DNA of 64,000 nucleotides from JACKFE01 sp050248735 (GCA_050248735.1 JBFWRU010000002.1:310001-374000), one strand, 5' to 3'. Shown: positions 17,983 through 27,849, counted from the first letter of the stretch. Notes: a model not told the origin generated them from the sequence alone. Program-made: numbers and translations.

Positions 17983-18540
17983 ATGATGAATCCCATGCTA
18001 GAGCTTGATCGGCAGTGGTTTAGGACTATCAACGGGATGGCCGGCCAATCGGCCATACTGGATGAAATCATGTTTCAATTCTCGCAAGAAAGCAACTTGA
18101 TGGTGCCGGGCATATTTCTCGCGATTTATTGGTGCTGGCGAAATTGGAGAGAAGCTAAATTTGCCATTCCCTGCTTGCTCCTGCTGATTGGTCTGAGCGA
18201 TTTTCTGGGGGGGCAGTTGAAGAATCTGATTGGTCGATCCCGCCCCTGTCAGGTCCTTGAACAGGTTAATCAACTTGTGGGCTGCGGCGGGTCATTCAGC
18301 CTGCCGTCGAACCATGCCTTCAATTCCAGCACCGTCGTGGCTTTTTTAATGGTCCTGTATCCATCCCTGGGATGGGTGCTGGTTCCGGTTTTGATGCTTA
18401 TCGGATTGTCCAGGGTCTATCTGGGAGCCCATTATGTTACCGATGTGCTGGCGGGAATCGTGATGGGAGTCGCGTTGGGAGGTGGCGTGGCGGTTCTCTT
18501 GAAAAAGATGATCTGGGATAGGAAGAGGGTGTCGAAGTGA
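17983..18540 (+). CDS. PAP2 family membrane phosphatase
   Basis: A 185-residue integral membrane protein of the phosphatidic-acid phosphatase 2 family. The three phosphatase motifs are KNLIGRSRP, SLPSNHAFNSS (Asn in place of the usual Gly of PSGH) and SRVYLGAHYVTDVLAG. Five or six hydrophobic segments are visible. Likely substrates are lipid phosphates such as undecaprenyl diphosphate, as in BcrC/PgpB. The ATG at 17983 is preferred over an in-frame TTG at 17941. Confidence 0.87.
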   Translation: MMNPMLELDRQWFRTINGMAGQSAILDEIMFQFSQESNLMVPGIFLAIYWCWRNWREAKFAIPCLLLLIGLSDFLGGQLKNLIGRSRPCQVLEQVNQLVGCGGSFSLPSNHAFNSSTVVAFLMVLYPSLGWVLVPVLMLIGLSRVYLGAHYVTDVLAGIVMGVALGGGVAVLLKKMIWDRKRVSK

Positions 18541-18559
18541 TTGTGCTCGTTTTTGCGGG

Positions 18560-19507
18560 CTAGTGATGATGGGTATGGGGACTGACAGGATGAGCCGAAG
18601 AGGCCTGAGTCAAATGATTCAGATTGCAATGGAGTTCATGTTCCTCATCGCATTCCGTTTCCAATTGGATGGTCATGTGGTGAATGCCGAATGTGGATGT
18701 GAGTAGTGATTGGATTGGCTTCATCAGTTCATCTTTTTCCTGGACAAGGGTGGAATCCACTAACACATGACAGGTGAGCATGATGATGCGAGGTTCGACG
18801 GACCAAATGTGGAGATCATGAACTTTTTTGACCCCGGGAATGGCTTGTAGCGTGTCCACGATCCTGGAAGTTTGGAGATGTGGAGGCGTGGACTCCAATA
18901 AAATATTCAAAGACTCTTGAAAGATCGGCCAACTGCCTCTGAGAATGACAACCACGAGAATGAGACTGATGAGTGGATCCAGAAAAGACCAGTGAAACAA
19001 CGCAATGCCCAATCCGGCCAAAATCACACCGACCGACATCCAGGCATCCATAACCATATGAAGAAAGGCCCCGCGGATATTAATGTCATCCTGAGCTCCG
19101 TGGCGCAGTAGCAAGGCTACTCCGATATTGGCCAGGGCGCTAATGCCCGCGATGCCCATGATCCAAAAGCCCGGGACATCCACCGGGGAAAACAGCCGAT
19201 AGCATGCCACCACCCCGATTCCGATTCCGGTCAATAAGAGAATCAATCCATTGACAAAGGCCGCAACGGTTCCGGCCCGATGGTAGCCGAAGGTGCGGTT
19301 TTCTGTGGCCGGACGGGATGCCAGGAGATGCGCATAGAAAGCTAAGACCAGTGAACCCTGGTCGACCAAATTATGCCCGGCATCGCTCATGAGGCCCAGG
19401 CTATTGGTCCACCATCCCCCGATAAATTCCGCCAGGATGATAATGCCGTTTAAGAGGAGCCCAAGTTTCAGTCGGGCAATCAGAGGAGAAGGAGGCGTAT
19501 GAGGCAT
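18560..19507 (-). CDS. Cation diffusion facilitator (CzcD/ZitB-type zinc exporter)
   Basis: A 315-residue CDF transporter that exports Zn, Co or Cd against protons. Six hydrophobic helices occupy the first 200 residues. The transport site is SLGLMSDAGHNLVD in helix 2 and HMVMDAWMS in helix 5, the HxxxD arrangement of zinc-type CDFs. A cytoplasmic domain follows, with VHDLHIWSV and ending in a His-rich tail. A short His-rich stretch is missing from the N-terminus. The ATG at 19505-19507 is chosen; TTG/GTG further up are in frame. Confidence 0.9.
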   Translation of the reverse strand: MPHTPPSPLIARLKLGLLLNGIIILAEFIGGWWTNSLGLMSDAGHNLVDQGSLVLAFYAHLLASRPATENRTFGYHRAGTVAAFVNGLILLLTGIGIGVVACYRLFSPVDVPGFWIMGIAGISALANIGVALLLRHGAQDDINIRGAFLHMVMDAWMSVGVILAGLGIALFHWSFLDPLISLILVVVILRGSWPIFQESLNILLESTPPHLQTSRIVDTLQAIPGVKKVHDLHIWSVEPRIIMLTCHVLVDSTLVQEKDELMKPIQSLLTSTFGIHHMTIQLETECDEEHELHCNLNHLTQASSAHPVSPHTHHH

Positions 19508-19695
19508 AGAATTAGTTTCGCATGGATACAGGTATGGAACAAGCACGCATGCCAATTCCCTGAAATGAACTTAAGCTGAGTGTGGAGACTATTTCACGTG
19601 GAGAGAAGGGTTCAGTCAGGTAGAGCGTAAGTCTGAACCCTTACTCTCAATGAATTCCCGAGAATAGTTGATGCCCGTGTGCGGGGATAGGATGT

Positions 19696-20013
19696 TTAAT
19701 CGTTGAAGGAGCCACTCTCGGGGGTTTTGACCGATTGTTTGGTGGCGTCTACTGCGGTGTGAAGTCGATCGCCAGCCTGCTTGACTGAGCGTTTAGCTTC
19801 TTCCTTCAATGAGGTTAAGGCGTCCTTCGTTTGGGAAGCGATATCGGAAAATTCATCCTGGGCGGTTTTTGCCCCTCGGGCGAGCCGATTTCGTAACTGT
19901 GACCCGGATTCGGGAGTCAGCATGATGGCCGTGCCGGCACCGAGAAGAAACCCCGCAACAAAGACAAATGTGTTGACCCAGCCAGAATCTCCGTGAGTGG
20001 TATGATCGTCCAT
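19696..20013 (-). CDS. YtxH-domain membrane protein
   Basis: A 105-residue protein with one transmembrane helix (TFVFVAGFLLGAGTAIMLT) followed by PESGSQLRNRL, the YtxH signature, and a long amphipathic Ala/Lys/Asp helix. YtxH proteins are small stress-linked membrane proteins of unknown role. GGAGGG precedes the ATG. It is the last gene of the minus-strand unit with glgC and treY; a shorter paralogue lies at 34003-34239. Confidence 0.82.
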   Translation of the reverse strand: MDDHTTHGDSGWVNTFVFVAGFLLGAGTAIMLTPESGSQLRNRLARGAKTAQDEFSDIASQTKDALTSLKEEAKRSVKQAGDRLHTAVDATKQSVKTPESGSFND

Positions 20014-20031
20014 GATAAAGCCCTCCAGCGT

Positions 20032-20295
20032 TTATTTAGTGGAATGAGATTGAGGCTTGTCCCCTGTGGTCATGGCCATGATGGCTGCGCCCAGGAGGAT
20101 GCCGGAAGTAAATATGAGTCCGTAGGAGACGCCAGTGCGAATTTCAGGATAGGTTTCAAGCAGTCTCACCCATAACGAAGGATTCTCCTGGAAATGAACA
20201 TGCCCTTCCCACCCCAGATTGGATTGCGGTGGGGATGATTCGGAAAACGATTCCGGATCCGAGGACGAAACGGTATTCATTTTGGTCAGGCTCAT
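20032..20295 (-). CDS. Small single-helix membrane protein
   Basis: An 87-residue protein with a polar, Ser-rich N-terminus and one helix near the C-terminus (SYGLIFTSGILLGAAIMAM), resembling the transmembrane part of YtxH proteins. Its ATG overlaps the treY stop as ATGA, so translation is probably coupled to treY. An internal ATG at 20280 is an alternative start. No function is known. Confidence 0.6.
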   Translation of the reverse strand: MSLTKMNTVSSSDPESFSESSPPQSNLGWEGHVHFQENPSLWVRLLETYPEIRTGVSYGLIFTSGILLGAAIMAMTTGDKPQSHSTK

Positions 20296-23192
20296 AAGAC
20301 GGGCTCCACTAGCGCAAAAGGAAAATGTTGGAAAATCATACTTATGGGTAATCCTATCATGTTGGATTGTTTTTGTAGAGTCAAGGGTTGTTGGGTAAAG
20401 ACATTGCGCCAGGTTTCAATGCCAAGGTCCGATGGCATACTCAACCAGGTTTGTCCCCACACGGCTTCTCCAATCGGCAGATGGCCAGGTTCAAATTTGA
20501 GACCAGTCAGAAATCGCGGAAAAAGGATGAGGCAATGTTGGTTCTGGTATGACCGCATGTAGCAACAGATATGAGGCGCCTGTTCGCCCGAGACCTGAAG
20601 AGGCTGGTAGGTTCCTTGCTGAAAGAGTGCTGGATGGGCATTCCGAAATTTTAGGGTTTCTGTGGTGAGAACGAGTTTGAGCGCCCCATCCTCAGGAGAT
20701 TGCAGCAAATCGTGAAGGAGTGTTACCCGATCCTCCTCCGCCAGGCGTGTTTGCAAGCCGTAAAACCGTTGTTGATGTGTGGCATAATCAATAGGGTGTC
20801 GGTTATCAGGATCGACCAAGGTGAAATCCCAGAATTCCGTGCCCTGGTAAAAATCCGGGATCCCGGGAGCGGTGATCTTCAGAAGGACTTGGCCCAAGGA
20901 GTTATAGATGCCGTAAGGCGCGATTCGGTCGTGAAAGGCCAGAAAATCCTGAAGAAATTTATTGTTGGGACTCATGTCCAGAATCTGATCAAGAAAAGAA
21001 AGCACAGCCGATTCGTAAATTTCATCCGGATTGAGCCAGCTGGAATTTTCCTTGGCTTCTTTGAGAGCCTTCAGGATATAGGTCTTCATGCGCTCCAGGG
21101 ACGTGGATCGGGTATCTTCTTGGTGTGACGTGAAAGGCCAAATGCCTAATAGTGTTTGATAAATCAAGTATTCTTCATTGGCGGTTGGAACGGCTTTTTC
21201 TTCCAAGGTGCGCTTCGCTTTTTTATTCAAGCGGCTCCAGAGGCGAAGTCGCTGGCGCCACTCTTTGGGGATCTCGGACAGCACATTGAGACGTGCCCGA
21301 ACATCCTCACTTCGTTTGGTGTCATGTGTGGATGTGGCGGACAGACTATGAGGCCATTGGTTGGCCCGGTCTTGCATCAGTTGATGGAATTTATCGAGGG
21401 AAATCCCGAAATGTTGAGGTTCCCCACCAACCTCATTTAAGGAGGTCAGACGGTTATAAATGTAAAAGGCGGTGTCTTCCACACCCTTGGCTGTCACGGG
21501 ACTGGTGGTCTGCTGAAATTTCAGAACAAACGGGCGAAGACTCTCCCAATCCAGAGCGGCGAGGTCTTGCGGAGATTTCAAAAGAAGATCACGGATAAAG
21601 TCGAACACCAAGTCACTGAGAGCCGGGTTGCGTTGTTTGGCCCTGGCCACGGCCAATCGGATATACACCCGATCCCGATCGAGAGGGGGATCATCGGCCG
21701 CCGGGGAAATGTAGGTCCGGTACACGGGAAAGCAGGCGATGATTTCACGAATCGCATGAATCAAACTATTGAGGGTGAAGTCCCGTGAGCGTCGATTCCG
21801 TTCAGAGAGAACATTCAATTGGTGTCCCAGCGCGTTGATCTCCCCTGACATGGAAGAACTCATGATGAGTTTCTTGCATTGATAAATCAGGTCTTCAAAG
21901 GGAACCGTGAATTTGGTAAACCCGACGTATAGTTGATTGAAGGGACGCTCATGGCGGGTGTCCACGAATATCTGATTGGCCCAGGTTAAAAAGTCATATC
22001 CCGTGGTGCCATGAATGGGCCAGTCAGTATTCAGATGCTCCCCCGGTCCGAGGATTTTTTCAACAACGACATAGAGTGTTTTTTCTGATTCGTGGGAAGA
22101 TCCGGTAAGGTGTTCTCTTCCCCACTTCTGCCAATCGGTCAGGTAGCCCTTGGGATCGCTGAGTCCGTCGACATGGTCGATTCGAAGGCCCGTCACAGCT
22201 TCTGATGACAGTAATTCAAAAATTTTTTGATTGGCCTCCTGAAAGACGCCAGGTTGTTCCATGCGGATGGCTGCCAGTTGATTGATGTCGAAAAATCTCC
22301 GGTAATTGATCTCTTCGGCGGCGACCCGCCAATAGGCCAAACGGTAGGCTTGGTTGCTGACGAGCGTATCCAGGGTGTCAAAACTTCTGGCATCTCCCTT
22401 TGTGCCATTGATAAGGCGAATATTTTCCAATAGAAAGGATTGTAATTGGGTATTTTCCGTCAGGACCAGCACAAGACGACGGCGAATTACCTCTTTTTCC
22501 CGGTAACGTTCGGCAATCCGGTCGGCATCGGTTTCCGTGCGGCCGGGAAGATGTGATAGGGCTGTGAGGATACTCAGATATTCCTGAAGGTGTGGGTCGG
22601 TGTCATGGAATTGTTGAACGAGGGCCTCCTGTCGAAAACCCAGGACCTGAATCCATGTGCAGGGGTCCAAGGGGAAGAGATGATCGTAATAACGAAGGAA
22701 CAGACGGCCTTCCTCATATTGCAACAGGATTTCCTGGTTTTCCAGGACGATGCCATATTGGTCCCCCAAGATGGGTAGCAGCACTTTATTTTCCAGTTCA
22801 TCCTTGACCGGAGTCCAGTCAATGTCGAAATAGTTGGCATAATGTGAAGAGGGCCCGTTTTCCAATACATCCTGCCACCAGGGATTGGCCGATGCATCGA
22901 TACCCATGTGGTTGGGCACCACATCGAGAATCTGTCCCATGCCATGGGAGCGGAGGGTTTGAATCATATTCTGGTAATCCTTTTCCGTACCAAGGTCAGG
23001 GTTCAGGCAGGTAGGATCAATGATGTCATACCCGTGAGTACTGCCGGGAATGGCTTTGAGGTAGGGCGAAGAATAGATGTCGGTGATGCCGAGGTCATGT
23101 AAATAGGGAATGATGCGAGTCGCATCGGCAAAGGTAAACTCATGGTTAAATTGCAGGCGATAGGTTGCGAGAGGAATGCGGGGGGATGCCAT
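20292..23192 (-). CDS. treY: Maltooligosyl trehalose synthase
   Basis: A 966-residue GH13 enzyme that turns the reducing-end maltose of maltodextrins into a trehalosyl unit. From MASPRIPLATYRLQFNHEF it shows DLGITDIYSSPYL and VPNHMGI, the nucleophile in GLRIDHVDGLSDP, the acid/base Glu in VVEKILGPGE, and STHDTKRSEDVRARL, all TreY-specific. Length is usual for the family. A start at 23243 would overlap glgC by about 40 bp, so 23192 is preferred. Its partner treZ is 6.5 kb away on the same strand. Confidence 0.95.
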   Translation of the reverse strand: MASPRIPLATYRLQFNHEFTFADATRIIPYLHDLGITDIYSSPYLKAIPGSTHGYDIIDPTCLNPDLGTEKDYQNMIQTLRSHGMGQILDVVPNHMGIDASANPWWQDVLENGPSSHYANYFDIDWTPVKDELENKVLLPILGDQYGIVLENQEILLQYEEGRLFLRYYDHLFPLDPCTWIQVLGFRQEALVQQFHDTDPHLQEYLSILTALSHLPGRTETDADRIAERYREKEVIRRRLVLVLTENTQLQSFLLENIRLINGTKGDARSFDTLDTLVSNQAYRLAYWRVAAEEINYRRFFDINQLAAIRMEQPGVFQEANQKIFELLSSEAVTGLRIDHVDGLSDPKGYLTDWQKWGREHLTGSSHESEKTLYVVVEKILGPGEHLNTDWPIHGTTGYDFLTWANQIFVDTRHERPFNQLYVGFTKFTVPFEDLIYQCKKLIMSSSMSGEINALGHQLNVLSERNRRSRDFTLNSLIHAIREIIACFPVYRTYISPAADDPPLDRDRVYIRLAVARAKQRNPALSDLVFDFIRDLLLKSPQDLAALDWESLRPFVLKFQQTTSPVTAKGVEDTAFYIYNRLTSLNEVGGEPQHFGISLDKFHQLMQDRANQWPHSLSATSTHDTKRSEDVRARLNVLSEIPKEWRQRLRLWSRLNKKAKRTLEEKAVPTANEEYLIYQTLLGIWPFTSHQEDTRSTSLERMKTYILKALKEAKENSSWLNPDEIYESAVLSFLDQILDMSPNNKFLQDFLAFHDRIAPYGIYNSLGQVLLKITAPGIPDFYQGTEFWDFTLVDPDNRHPIDYATHQQRFYGLQTRLAEEDRVTLLHDLLQSPEDGALKLVLTTETLKFRNAHPALFQQGTYQPLQVSGEQAPHICCYMRSYQNQHCLILFPRFLTGLKFEPGHLPIGEAVWGQTWLSMPSDLGIETWRNVFTQQPLTLQKQSNMIGLPISMIFQHFPFALVEPVL

Positions 23193-23202
23193 GCGTCCCC
23201 CG

Positions 23203-24495
23203 TTACGAAGAGGGTGGGGAAAAGGAAACGGCCCGCCCGCCATAGGAATGGCCTCGGGGAAGCACCGTCAGCCCTGATTTTCCAATAGTGGATTTGCGGC
23301 CTTCACGTCCGGTTTGCAGTCCGAGTTCCGTTCCTGATTCCAGAACATTAAACCGATCGATGATGCACCGACGAAGATGGCATTTGGATCCAATGACGGT
23401 ACCGTCCAGAATGATGGATTCCTCAATCGTACACCCTTCGGCGATCCGGACATTCCGGCCGATGATCGAACGGGTAATGGTGCTGTCGACGACCAGCGTG
23501 CCCTGGCCGACCATAGCATCGTCCAAATGCGACTTTACCAAGCTGGCCACCGGTTCCACGGAGGCGTCGGTGATGATGGGCCACCGGACATTGCGTAAAT
23601 CGAAAATGGGCGTTTGGCCGAGAATATCCATGTTGGCCTGCCAATAAGCGTCAAGGGTGCCCACGTCCCGCCAATATCCCCACTCTTCATATGGATGAAT
23701 GCCGGGGACCGCGTTGTCCATGAAATCATAGGCCATGACGCGATGGGACTTGATCAAGGAGGGAATAATATCCCGCCCGAAGTCGTGGGTGCCGGCTTTA
23801 CTGGCATCCTGTTCGAGAATTCTCACCAATGTATCGACATTGAAGATGTAGTTGCCCATGGAGCTGAAGGCCATGTCCGGATTGCCGGGCATGGGTTTGG
23901 GGTTCGCAGGTTTTTCCTCAAACCCGATAATTTGGGAATCGGAGGTCACGTCCATGATCCCGAATCCCTTCGCGGCATGGATGGGAACGGGTAGGGCGGC
24001 TACGGTAATTTCCGCCTGGTTGTCCAGGTGAAACTGGACCATCTGGCGGATATCCATTCGATAAATATGGTCGGCTCCGAACACCGCCACTAAACCGGGA
24101 GCAAAGTCGTGAATGAGGTTAATGTTTTGGTATACCGCATCCGCAGTGCCTTCATACCATTTTCCTCGGCCCTTCATTTGTGGGGGGACGACCGTGATAA
24201 AGGCCTGGCGGTTAGGTCCACCGAATCGCCAGGTCCGGCGAAGATGTTCAATGAGCGATTGTGACCGGTATTGAACCAGGACATACATGCCCAGAATTCC
24301 TGAATTCACAAAATTGCTCAACACGAAATCGACAATCCGGTAGGTTCCGGCAAACGGCACGGAGGGCTTGCTCCGTTGTTCCGTGAGAGGCATGAGCCGT
24401 TCCCCTTTTCCACCGGCCATGACCATCGCGAGAATTTTTTGAGAGGTGTGCTCGGCGGGAGGAACTTTTCGACGGTTCGGTTGAGATTTTTTCAT
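23203..24495 (-). CDS. glgC: Glucose-1-phosphate adenylyltransferase (ADP-glucose pyrophosphorylase)
   Basis: A 430-residue GlgC making ADP-glucose for glycogen. The ATP-binding loop MVMAGGKGERLMPLTEQRSKPSVPF is seen at about residues 24-48, GTADAVYQN follows, GADHIYRMD is the catalytic region, and FEEKP the sugar site. The C-terminal beta-helix has hexapeptide-like repeats. The start overlaps the stop of the LapA-domain gene (ATGA), and treY follows 10 bases after the stop. Glycogen synthase (glgA) is not in the window. Confidence 0.95.
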   Translation of the reverse strand: MKKSQPNRRKVPPAEHTSQKILAMVMAGGKGERLMPLTEQRSKPSVPFAGTYRIVDFVLSNFVNSGILGMYVLVQYRSQSLIEHLRRTWRFGGPNRQAFITVVPPQMKGRGKWYEGTADAVYQNINLIHDFAPGLVAVFGADHIYRMDIRQMVQFHLDNQAEITVAALPVPIHAAKGFGIMDVTSDSQIIGFEEKPANPKPMPGNPDMAFSSMGNYIFNVDTLVRILEQDASKAGTHDFGRDIIPSLIKSHRVMAYDFMDNAVPGIHPYEEWGYWRDVGTLDAYWQANMDILGQTPIFDLRNVRWPIITDASVEPVASLVKSHLDDAMVGQGTLVVDSTITRSIIGRNVRIAEGCTIEESIILDGTVIGSKCHLRRCIIDRFNVLESGTELGLQTGREGRKSTIGKSGLTVLPRGHSYGGRAVSFSPPSS

Positions 24496-24800
24496 GATTC
24501 AGGTCTGTCCATCAACATTTTGGTGGCCTCTGGATCCGTTATCGTCTCGTTGATTTTCCGCTCCAGGTCGGCAATGGTTTTTTGTTGCTTGCTGATCAAG
24601 CGGCGCTTTTTGATTTGCGAGGGTAGCGAGGTCAGAACGGTGAGCAGTACGCCAAATGCCAATGCGGTTAACAGAATGATGACCAGGGACCCCTCGAACC
24701 TCAATCCGAAGAAATGGATAATGATCGGCTCGGCATTTTGCAAAGAAAAGGCAACAGCAAAAAACAGAATAAGGAGGAAAGCGATTAAAATAGAATACAT
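24492..24800 (-). CDS. LapA-domain (DUF1049) small membrane protein
   Basis: A 102-residue protein with two transmembrane helices (ILIAFLLILFFAVAFSLQNAEP and LVIILLTALAFGVLLTVL) and a cytoplasmic coiled coil (QKTIADLERKINETI). SLQN, VIIHFFG-type spacing and GVLL are typical of the LapA/YciS family, the partner of LapB in controlling LPS synthesis in E. coli. Here it heads the glgC-treY unit and its stop overlaps glgC as ATGA, an unusual setting. Confidence 0.82.
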   Translation of the reverse strand: MYSILIAFLLILFFAVAFSLQNAEPIIIHFFGLRFEGSLVIILLTALAFGVLLTVLTSLPSQIKKRRLISKQQKTIADLERKINETITDPEATKMLMDRPES

Positions 24801-24856
24801 TAGAATGGCGGTTATGGTACAATGCTCTTAGTTAACACAGTACATTTTTCTTGGCA

Positions 24857-27061
24857 ATGGCATTAACCCCATCTCGGATACAACGGTTGCTGGATGCCCA
24901 GGAGTGGGATCCCTTTTCCATTCTGGGGCCGCATAAGGAACAGAAGGGCGGACAATCTCATATTCGTGTCCGGGCCTTTTTGCCCGATGCCGCCGAGGTC
25001 GTCTGTGTGACAGGCCAGGATGAGCAACCCATCATCCCCATGGAGATGGCCCATCCCGGAGGCATCTATGAAGCGGCGTTTCCTGAAAAGATTTTTGTCA
25101 CCCCGTATCAATTGCGTATGACCACTCACGAGGGCAAAGTGATTCAGCACCATGATCCGTACGCGTTTGCTCCGATCTTGTCAGAGTTTGATCTCCACCT
25201 GTTTGGGGAAGGTAAACTCTATAAGGCGTATGAAAAGATGGGCGCACAGGTGTGTACCCACCAAGGCGTGCGAGGAATCAATTTCGCGGTGTGGGCGCCT
25301 AATGCCAAGCGGGTGAGCGTGGTCGGAGGGTTTAACGAATGGGATGGTCGTCGTCATCCCATGCGAAGCCGGGGTGGCGTGGGTATTTGGGAACTGTTTA
25401 TTCCAGATCTGGAAATCGGGGAATTATATAAATACGAAATTCTTCCGCAGGGTGGAGATGCCCCGTTCACCAAGGCCGATCCATGGGCCACGGCCGCCGA
25501 GTTGCGTCCGAAAACGGCTTCCATGGTGTGGGACGTGTCCGGCTATCAATGGGGCGATCAAGACTGGATGAGCAAGCGCACCCAACATGATCCGCTAAAG
25601 AAGCCATTGTCGATTTATGAGGTGCACCTTGGGTCCTGGAAGCGGAAGGCCGAAGAAGCCGGTCGATGGTTGACCTATCGGGAATTGGCCGACACGTTGG
25701 TTCCCTATGCCAAAGAAATGGGGTTTACGCATCTGGAGTTGATGCCCATTGTGGAACATCCTTTTGACGGATCCTGGGGCTATCAAGCCACAGGCTATTT
25801 TGCTCCCACGAGCCGGTTCGGCACCCCGGACGATTTTCAATTTTTTGTGGATACCTGTCACCAACATGGAATAGGCGTCATCATGGATTGGGCTCCGGCT
25901 CATTTTCCCGATGATCCCCATGGTTTGGCCTGGTTCGACGGGACCCACCTCTACGACCATCAGGATCCCCGCAAAGGCTATCATCCGGAGTGGAAGAGCC
26001 GGATCTTTAATTATGGCCGGACCGAGGTCAAAAGCTTTCTCATCAATAGCGCGCTCGGATGGTTTGATCGGTACCACATTGACGGATTGCGCGTGGATGC
26101 CGTGGCCTCCATGTTGTATCTGGACTATGCCCGCAAAGACGGAGAATGGGTGGCCAACAAATATGGCGGTCACGAAAATCTGGAAGCGGTCGAGTTTATC
26201 AAGGAGTTGAACGCCGTCGTGCATCAGGAACACCCAGGCATTCTGATGATTGCCGAGGAGTCCACCGCCTGGCCAGGTGTTTCCAGGCCGACGTATGTGG
26301 GCGGGTTGGGTTTTTCATTCAAATGGAATATGGGCTGGATGCACGACACCTTGGATTATTTCCAGCAGGATCCGGTCTATCGCAAATATCATCAGAACAA
26401 GGTCACATTCGGGCTGATGTATGCCTTCACGGAAAATTTCATCCTGGTGTTATCCCATGATGAAGTGGTGCATGGGAAAAAATCCCTGCTGGATAAAATG
26501 CCCGGGGACAACTGGCAACGCTTTGCCAATCTGCGCGCGCTCTACGGGCATATGTGGGGACATCCGGGGAAAAAGATGCTCTTCATGGGTGGAGAAATCG
26601 GGCAGTGGTGGGAATGGAATCACGATGACAGCCTGCAATGGCATTTGCTCGACTTTGGCCCACACCGGGGGTTGCAACAATACATTGCCGATTTAAATCG
26701 AATGTATCAATCGGAGCGGGCCCTGCACGAAGTGGACTTTGACTGGCAGGGGTTTCAATGGATCGATCTGCATGACAGCGATAACTCCACTCTCACCTAT
26801 ATCCGTTTTGCCCAGGATCGAAATGATCTGATCGTCTGCGCCGGGAACTTTACTCCCGTCCCCCGGGAGCGGTATCGCATGGGTGTGCCGCGCGGCGGGT
26901 ACTACCGGGAACTTCTCAATAGCGATTCGGAACTCTATGGCGGCAGCAACATGGGCAACGGCGGCGGCGTGCAAGCCGACCCGATCCCCTGGCATGACCA
27001 ACCCTTCTCTCTCCTCGTGACTCTCCCTCCGTTGAGTGTCGTTTTCTTTAAGCCGGTTTAG
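24857..27061 (+). CDS. glgB: 1,4-alpha-glucan branching enzyme
   Basis: A 734-residue GH13 branching enzyme creating alpha-1,6 links in glycogen. An N-terminal CBM48 pair (about 1-220, including GINFAVWAPNAKRVSVVGGFN) precedes the barrel. The catalytic residues are seen in DGLRVDAVASM (nucleophile), MIAEESTAWP (acid/base) and LSHDEVVHGK (stabiliser). ELMPIVEHPFDGSWGYQ is the usual region I. An in-frame TTG at 24851 is the alternative start. It is divergent from the lapA-glgC-treY unit with only 56 bases between; TACAAT at 24818-24823 could be a -10 box. Confidence 0.95.
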   Translation: MALTPSRIQRLLDAQEWDPFSILGPHKEQKGGQSHIRVRAFLPDAAEVVCVTGQDEQPIIPMEMAHPGGIYEAAFPEKIFVTPYQLRMTTHEGKVIQHHDPYAFAPILSEFDLHLFGEGKLYKAYEKMGAQVCTHQGVRGINFAVWAPNAKRVSVVGGFNEWDGRRHPMRSRGGVGIWELFIPDLEIGELYKYEILPQGGDAPFTKADPWATAAELRPKTASMVWDVSGYQWGDQDWMSKRTQHDPLKKPLSIYEVHLGSWKRKAEEAGRWLTYRELADTLVPYAKEMGFTHLELMPIVEHPFDGSWGYQATGYFAPTSRFGTPDDFQFFVDTCHQHGIGVIMDWAPAHFPDDPHGLAWFDGTHLYDHQDPRKGYHPEWKSRIFNYGRTEVKSFLINSALGWFDRYHIDGLRVDAVASMLYLDYARKDGEWVANKYGGHENLEAVEFIKELNAVVHQEHPGILMIAEESTAWPGVSRPTYVGGLGFSFKWNMGWMHDTLDYFQQDPVYRKYHQNKVTFGLMYAFTENFILVLSHDEVVHGKKSLLDKMPGDNWQRFANLRALYGHMWGHPGKKMLFMGGEIGQWWEWNHDDSLQWHLLDFGPHRGLQQYIADLNRMYQSERALHEVDFDWQGFQWIDLHDSDNSTLTYIRFAQDRNDLIVCAGNFTPVPRERYRMGVPRGGYYRELLNSDSELYGGSNMGNGGGVQADPIPWHDQPFSLLVTLPPLSVVFFKPV

Positions 27062-27209
27062 CTTGCCTTTTCGGTAATTTCATCACCCCTTTGGCCTTGT
27101 CAGCGACTAAATTTGACCAGCTAAGGATTTTCTTGCTCTTGTTACACCAAATTACTAAACTCCAACCGTCGATAGAAGCAATATAAAATTAAATATTATT
27201 TCACGGGAT

Positions 27210-27770
27210 ATGGAACAACGTGAAAAAATCTTGAGAAGAGTTGGGATGAAGTGCCGGGATTTTGCTAGGCAACTTTCCTATCATAGGGCCTTGGATCGTT
27301 CTAAAAGCCAATCCGGCAAATTCAATCTCAATTTCTGGACTACGGTCTACAACAATGCAATTGATGTGGCAATCCTTGATTGGTTCCATCTCTTCGGTAA
27401 TCACAAGGATGACCTACACTGGAAGAAAATCGTAAAGGATATAAATGTTTTTCGGTCAGAATTATTCACCACTGTTGGCATGGATGAGCAAGGCTGGGAA
27501 TCATACAGGCGCAAGATAAAAACATACCGAGATAAAGATGTGGCTCATATCGAAGTCCGTCCAATAAGTTGTGTGCCCGACATGACAATGGCTTTAAAAG
27601 CTACGGGTTTATATTATCAAGCTGTCCGTGAGGAGCTTTCGGTTTTTCACGACTACTCTAAAGAACCTGTTGATTTGATAGCTTATTGCCAAAGTAGCCA
27701 GGGACAGACAGAAAAAGTACTGGCAGCAGCTTACTCTTCAACTTCAGGTATGCATGAAGAAGTTTTTTGA
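27210..27770 (+). CDS. HEPN-like (AbiU2/RX5H) protein
   Basis: A 186-residue, mostly helical cytoplasmic protein. It contains TYRDKDVAHIEV, in which Arg107 and His113 form an R-x5-H motif. Arg-x(4-6)-His is the catalytic signature of HEPN ribonucleases, and RDKxxAH wording is found in AbiU2-type HEPN domains. FWTTVYNNAIDVAILDWFHLF would be the preceding helix with an Asn and aromatic residues, as in that group. I infer an RNase or a helper in stress or phage defence; no family search could be made. A GTG- or TTG-free start at 27210 has only a weak ribosome site. Confidence 0.5.
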   Translation: MEQREKILRRVGMKCRDFARQLSYHRALDRSKSQSGKFNLNFWTTVYNNAIDVAILDWFHLFGNHKDDLHWKKIVKDINVFRSELFTTVGMDEQGWESYRRKIKTYRDKDVAHIEVRPISCVPDMTMALKATGLYYQAVREELSVFHDYSKEPVDLIAYCQSSQGQTEKVLAAAYSSTSGMHEEVF

Positions 27771-27849
27771 CATTACCCTTCACTGGTGTGGACCACAAAA
27801 GCCGGCCGGGAAATTTCAACCTTTAGACGGCATGTCGAAAGAAGACTTC

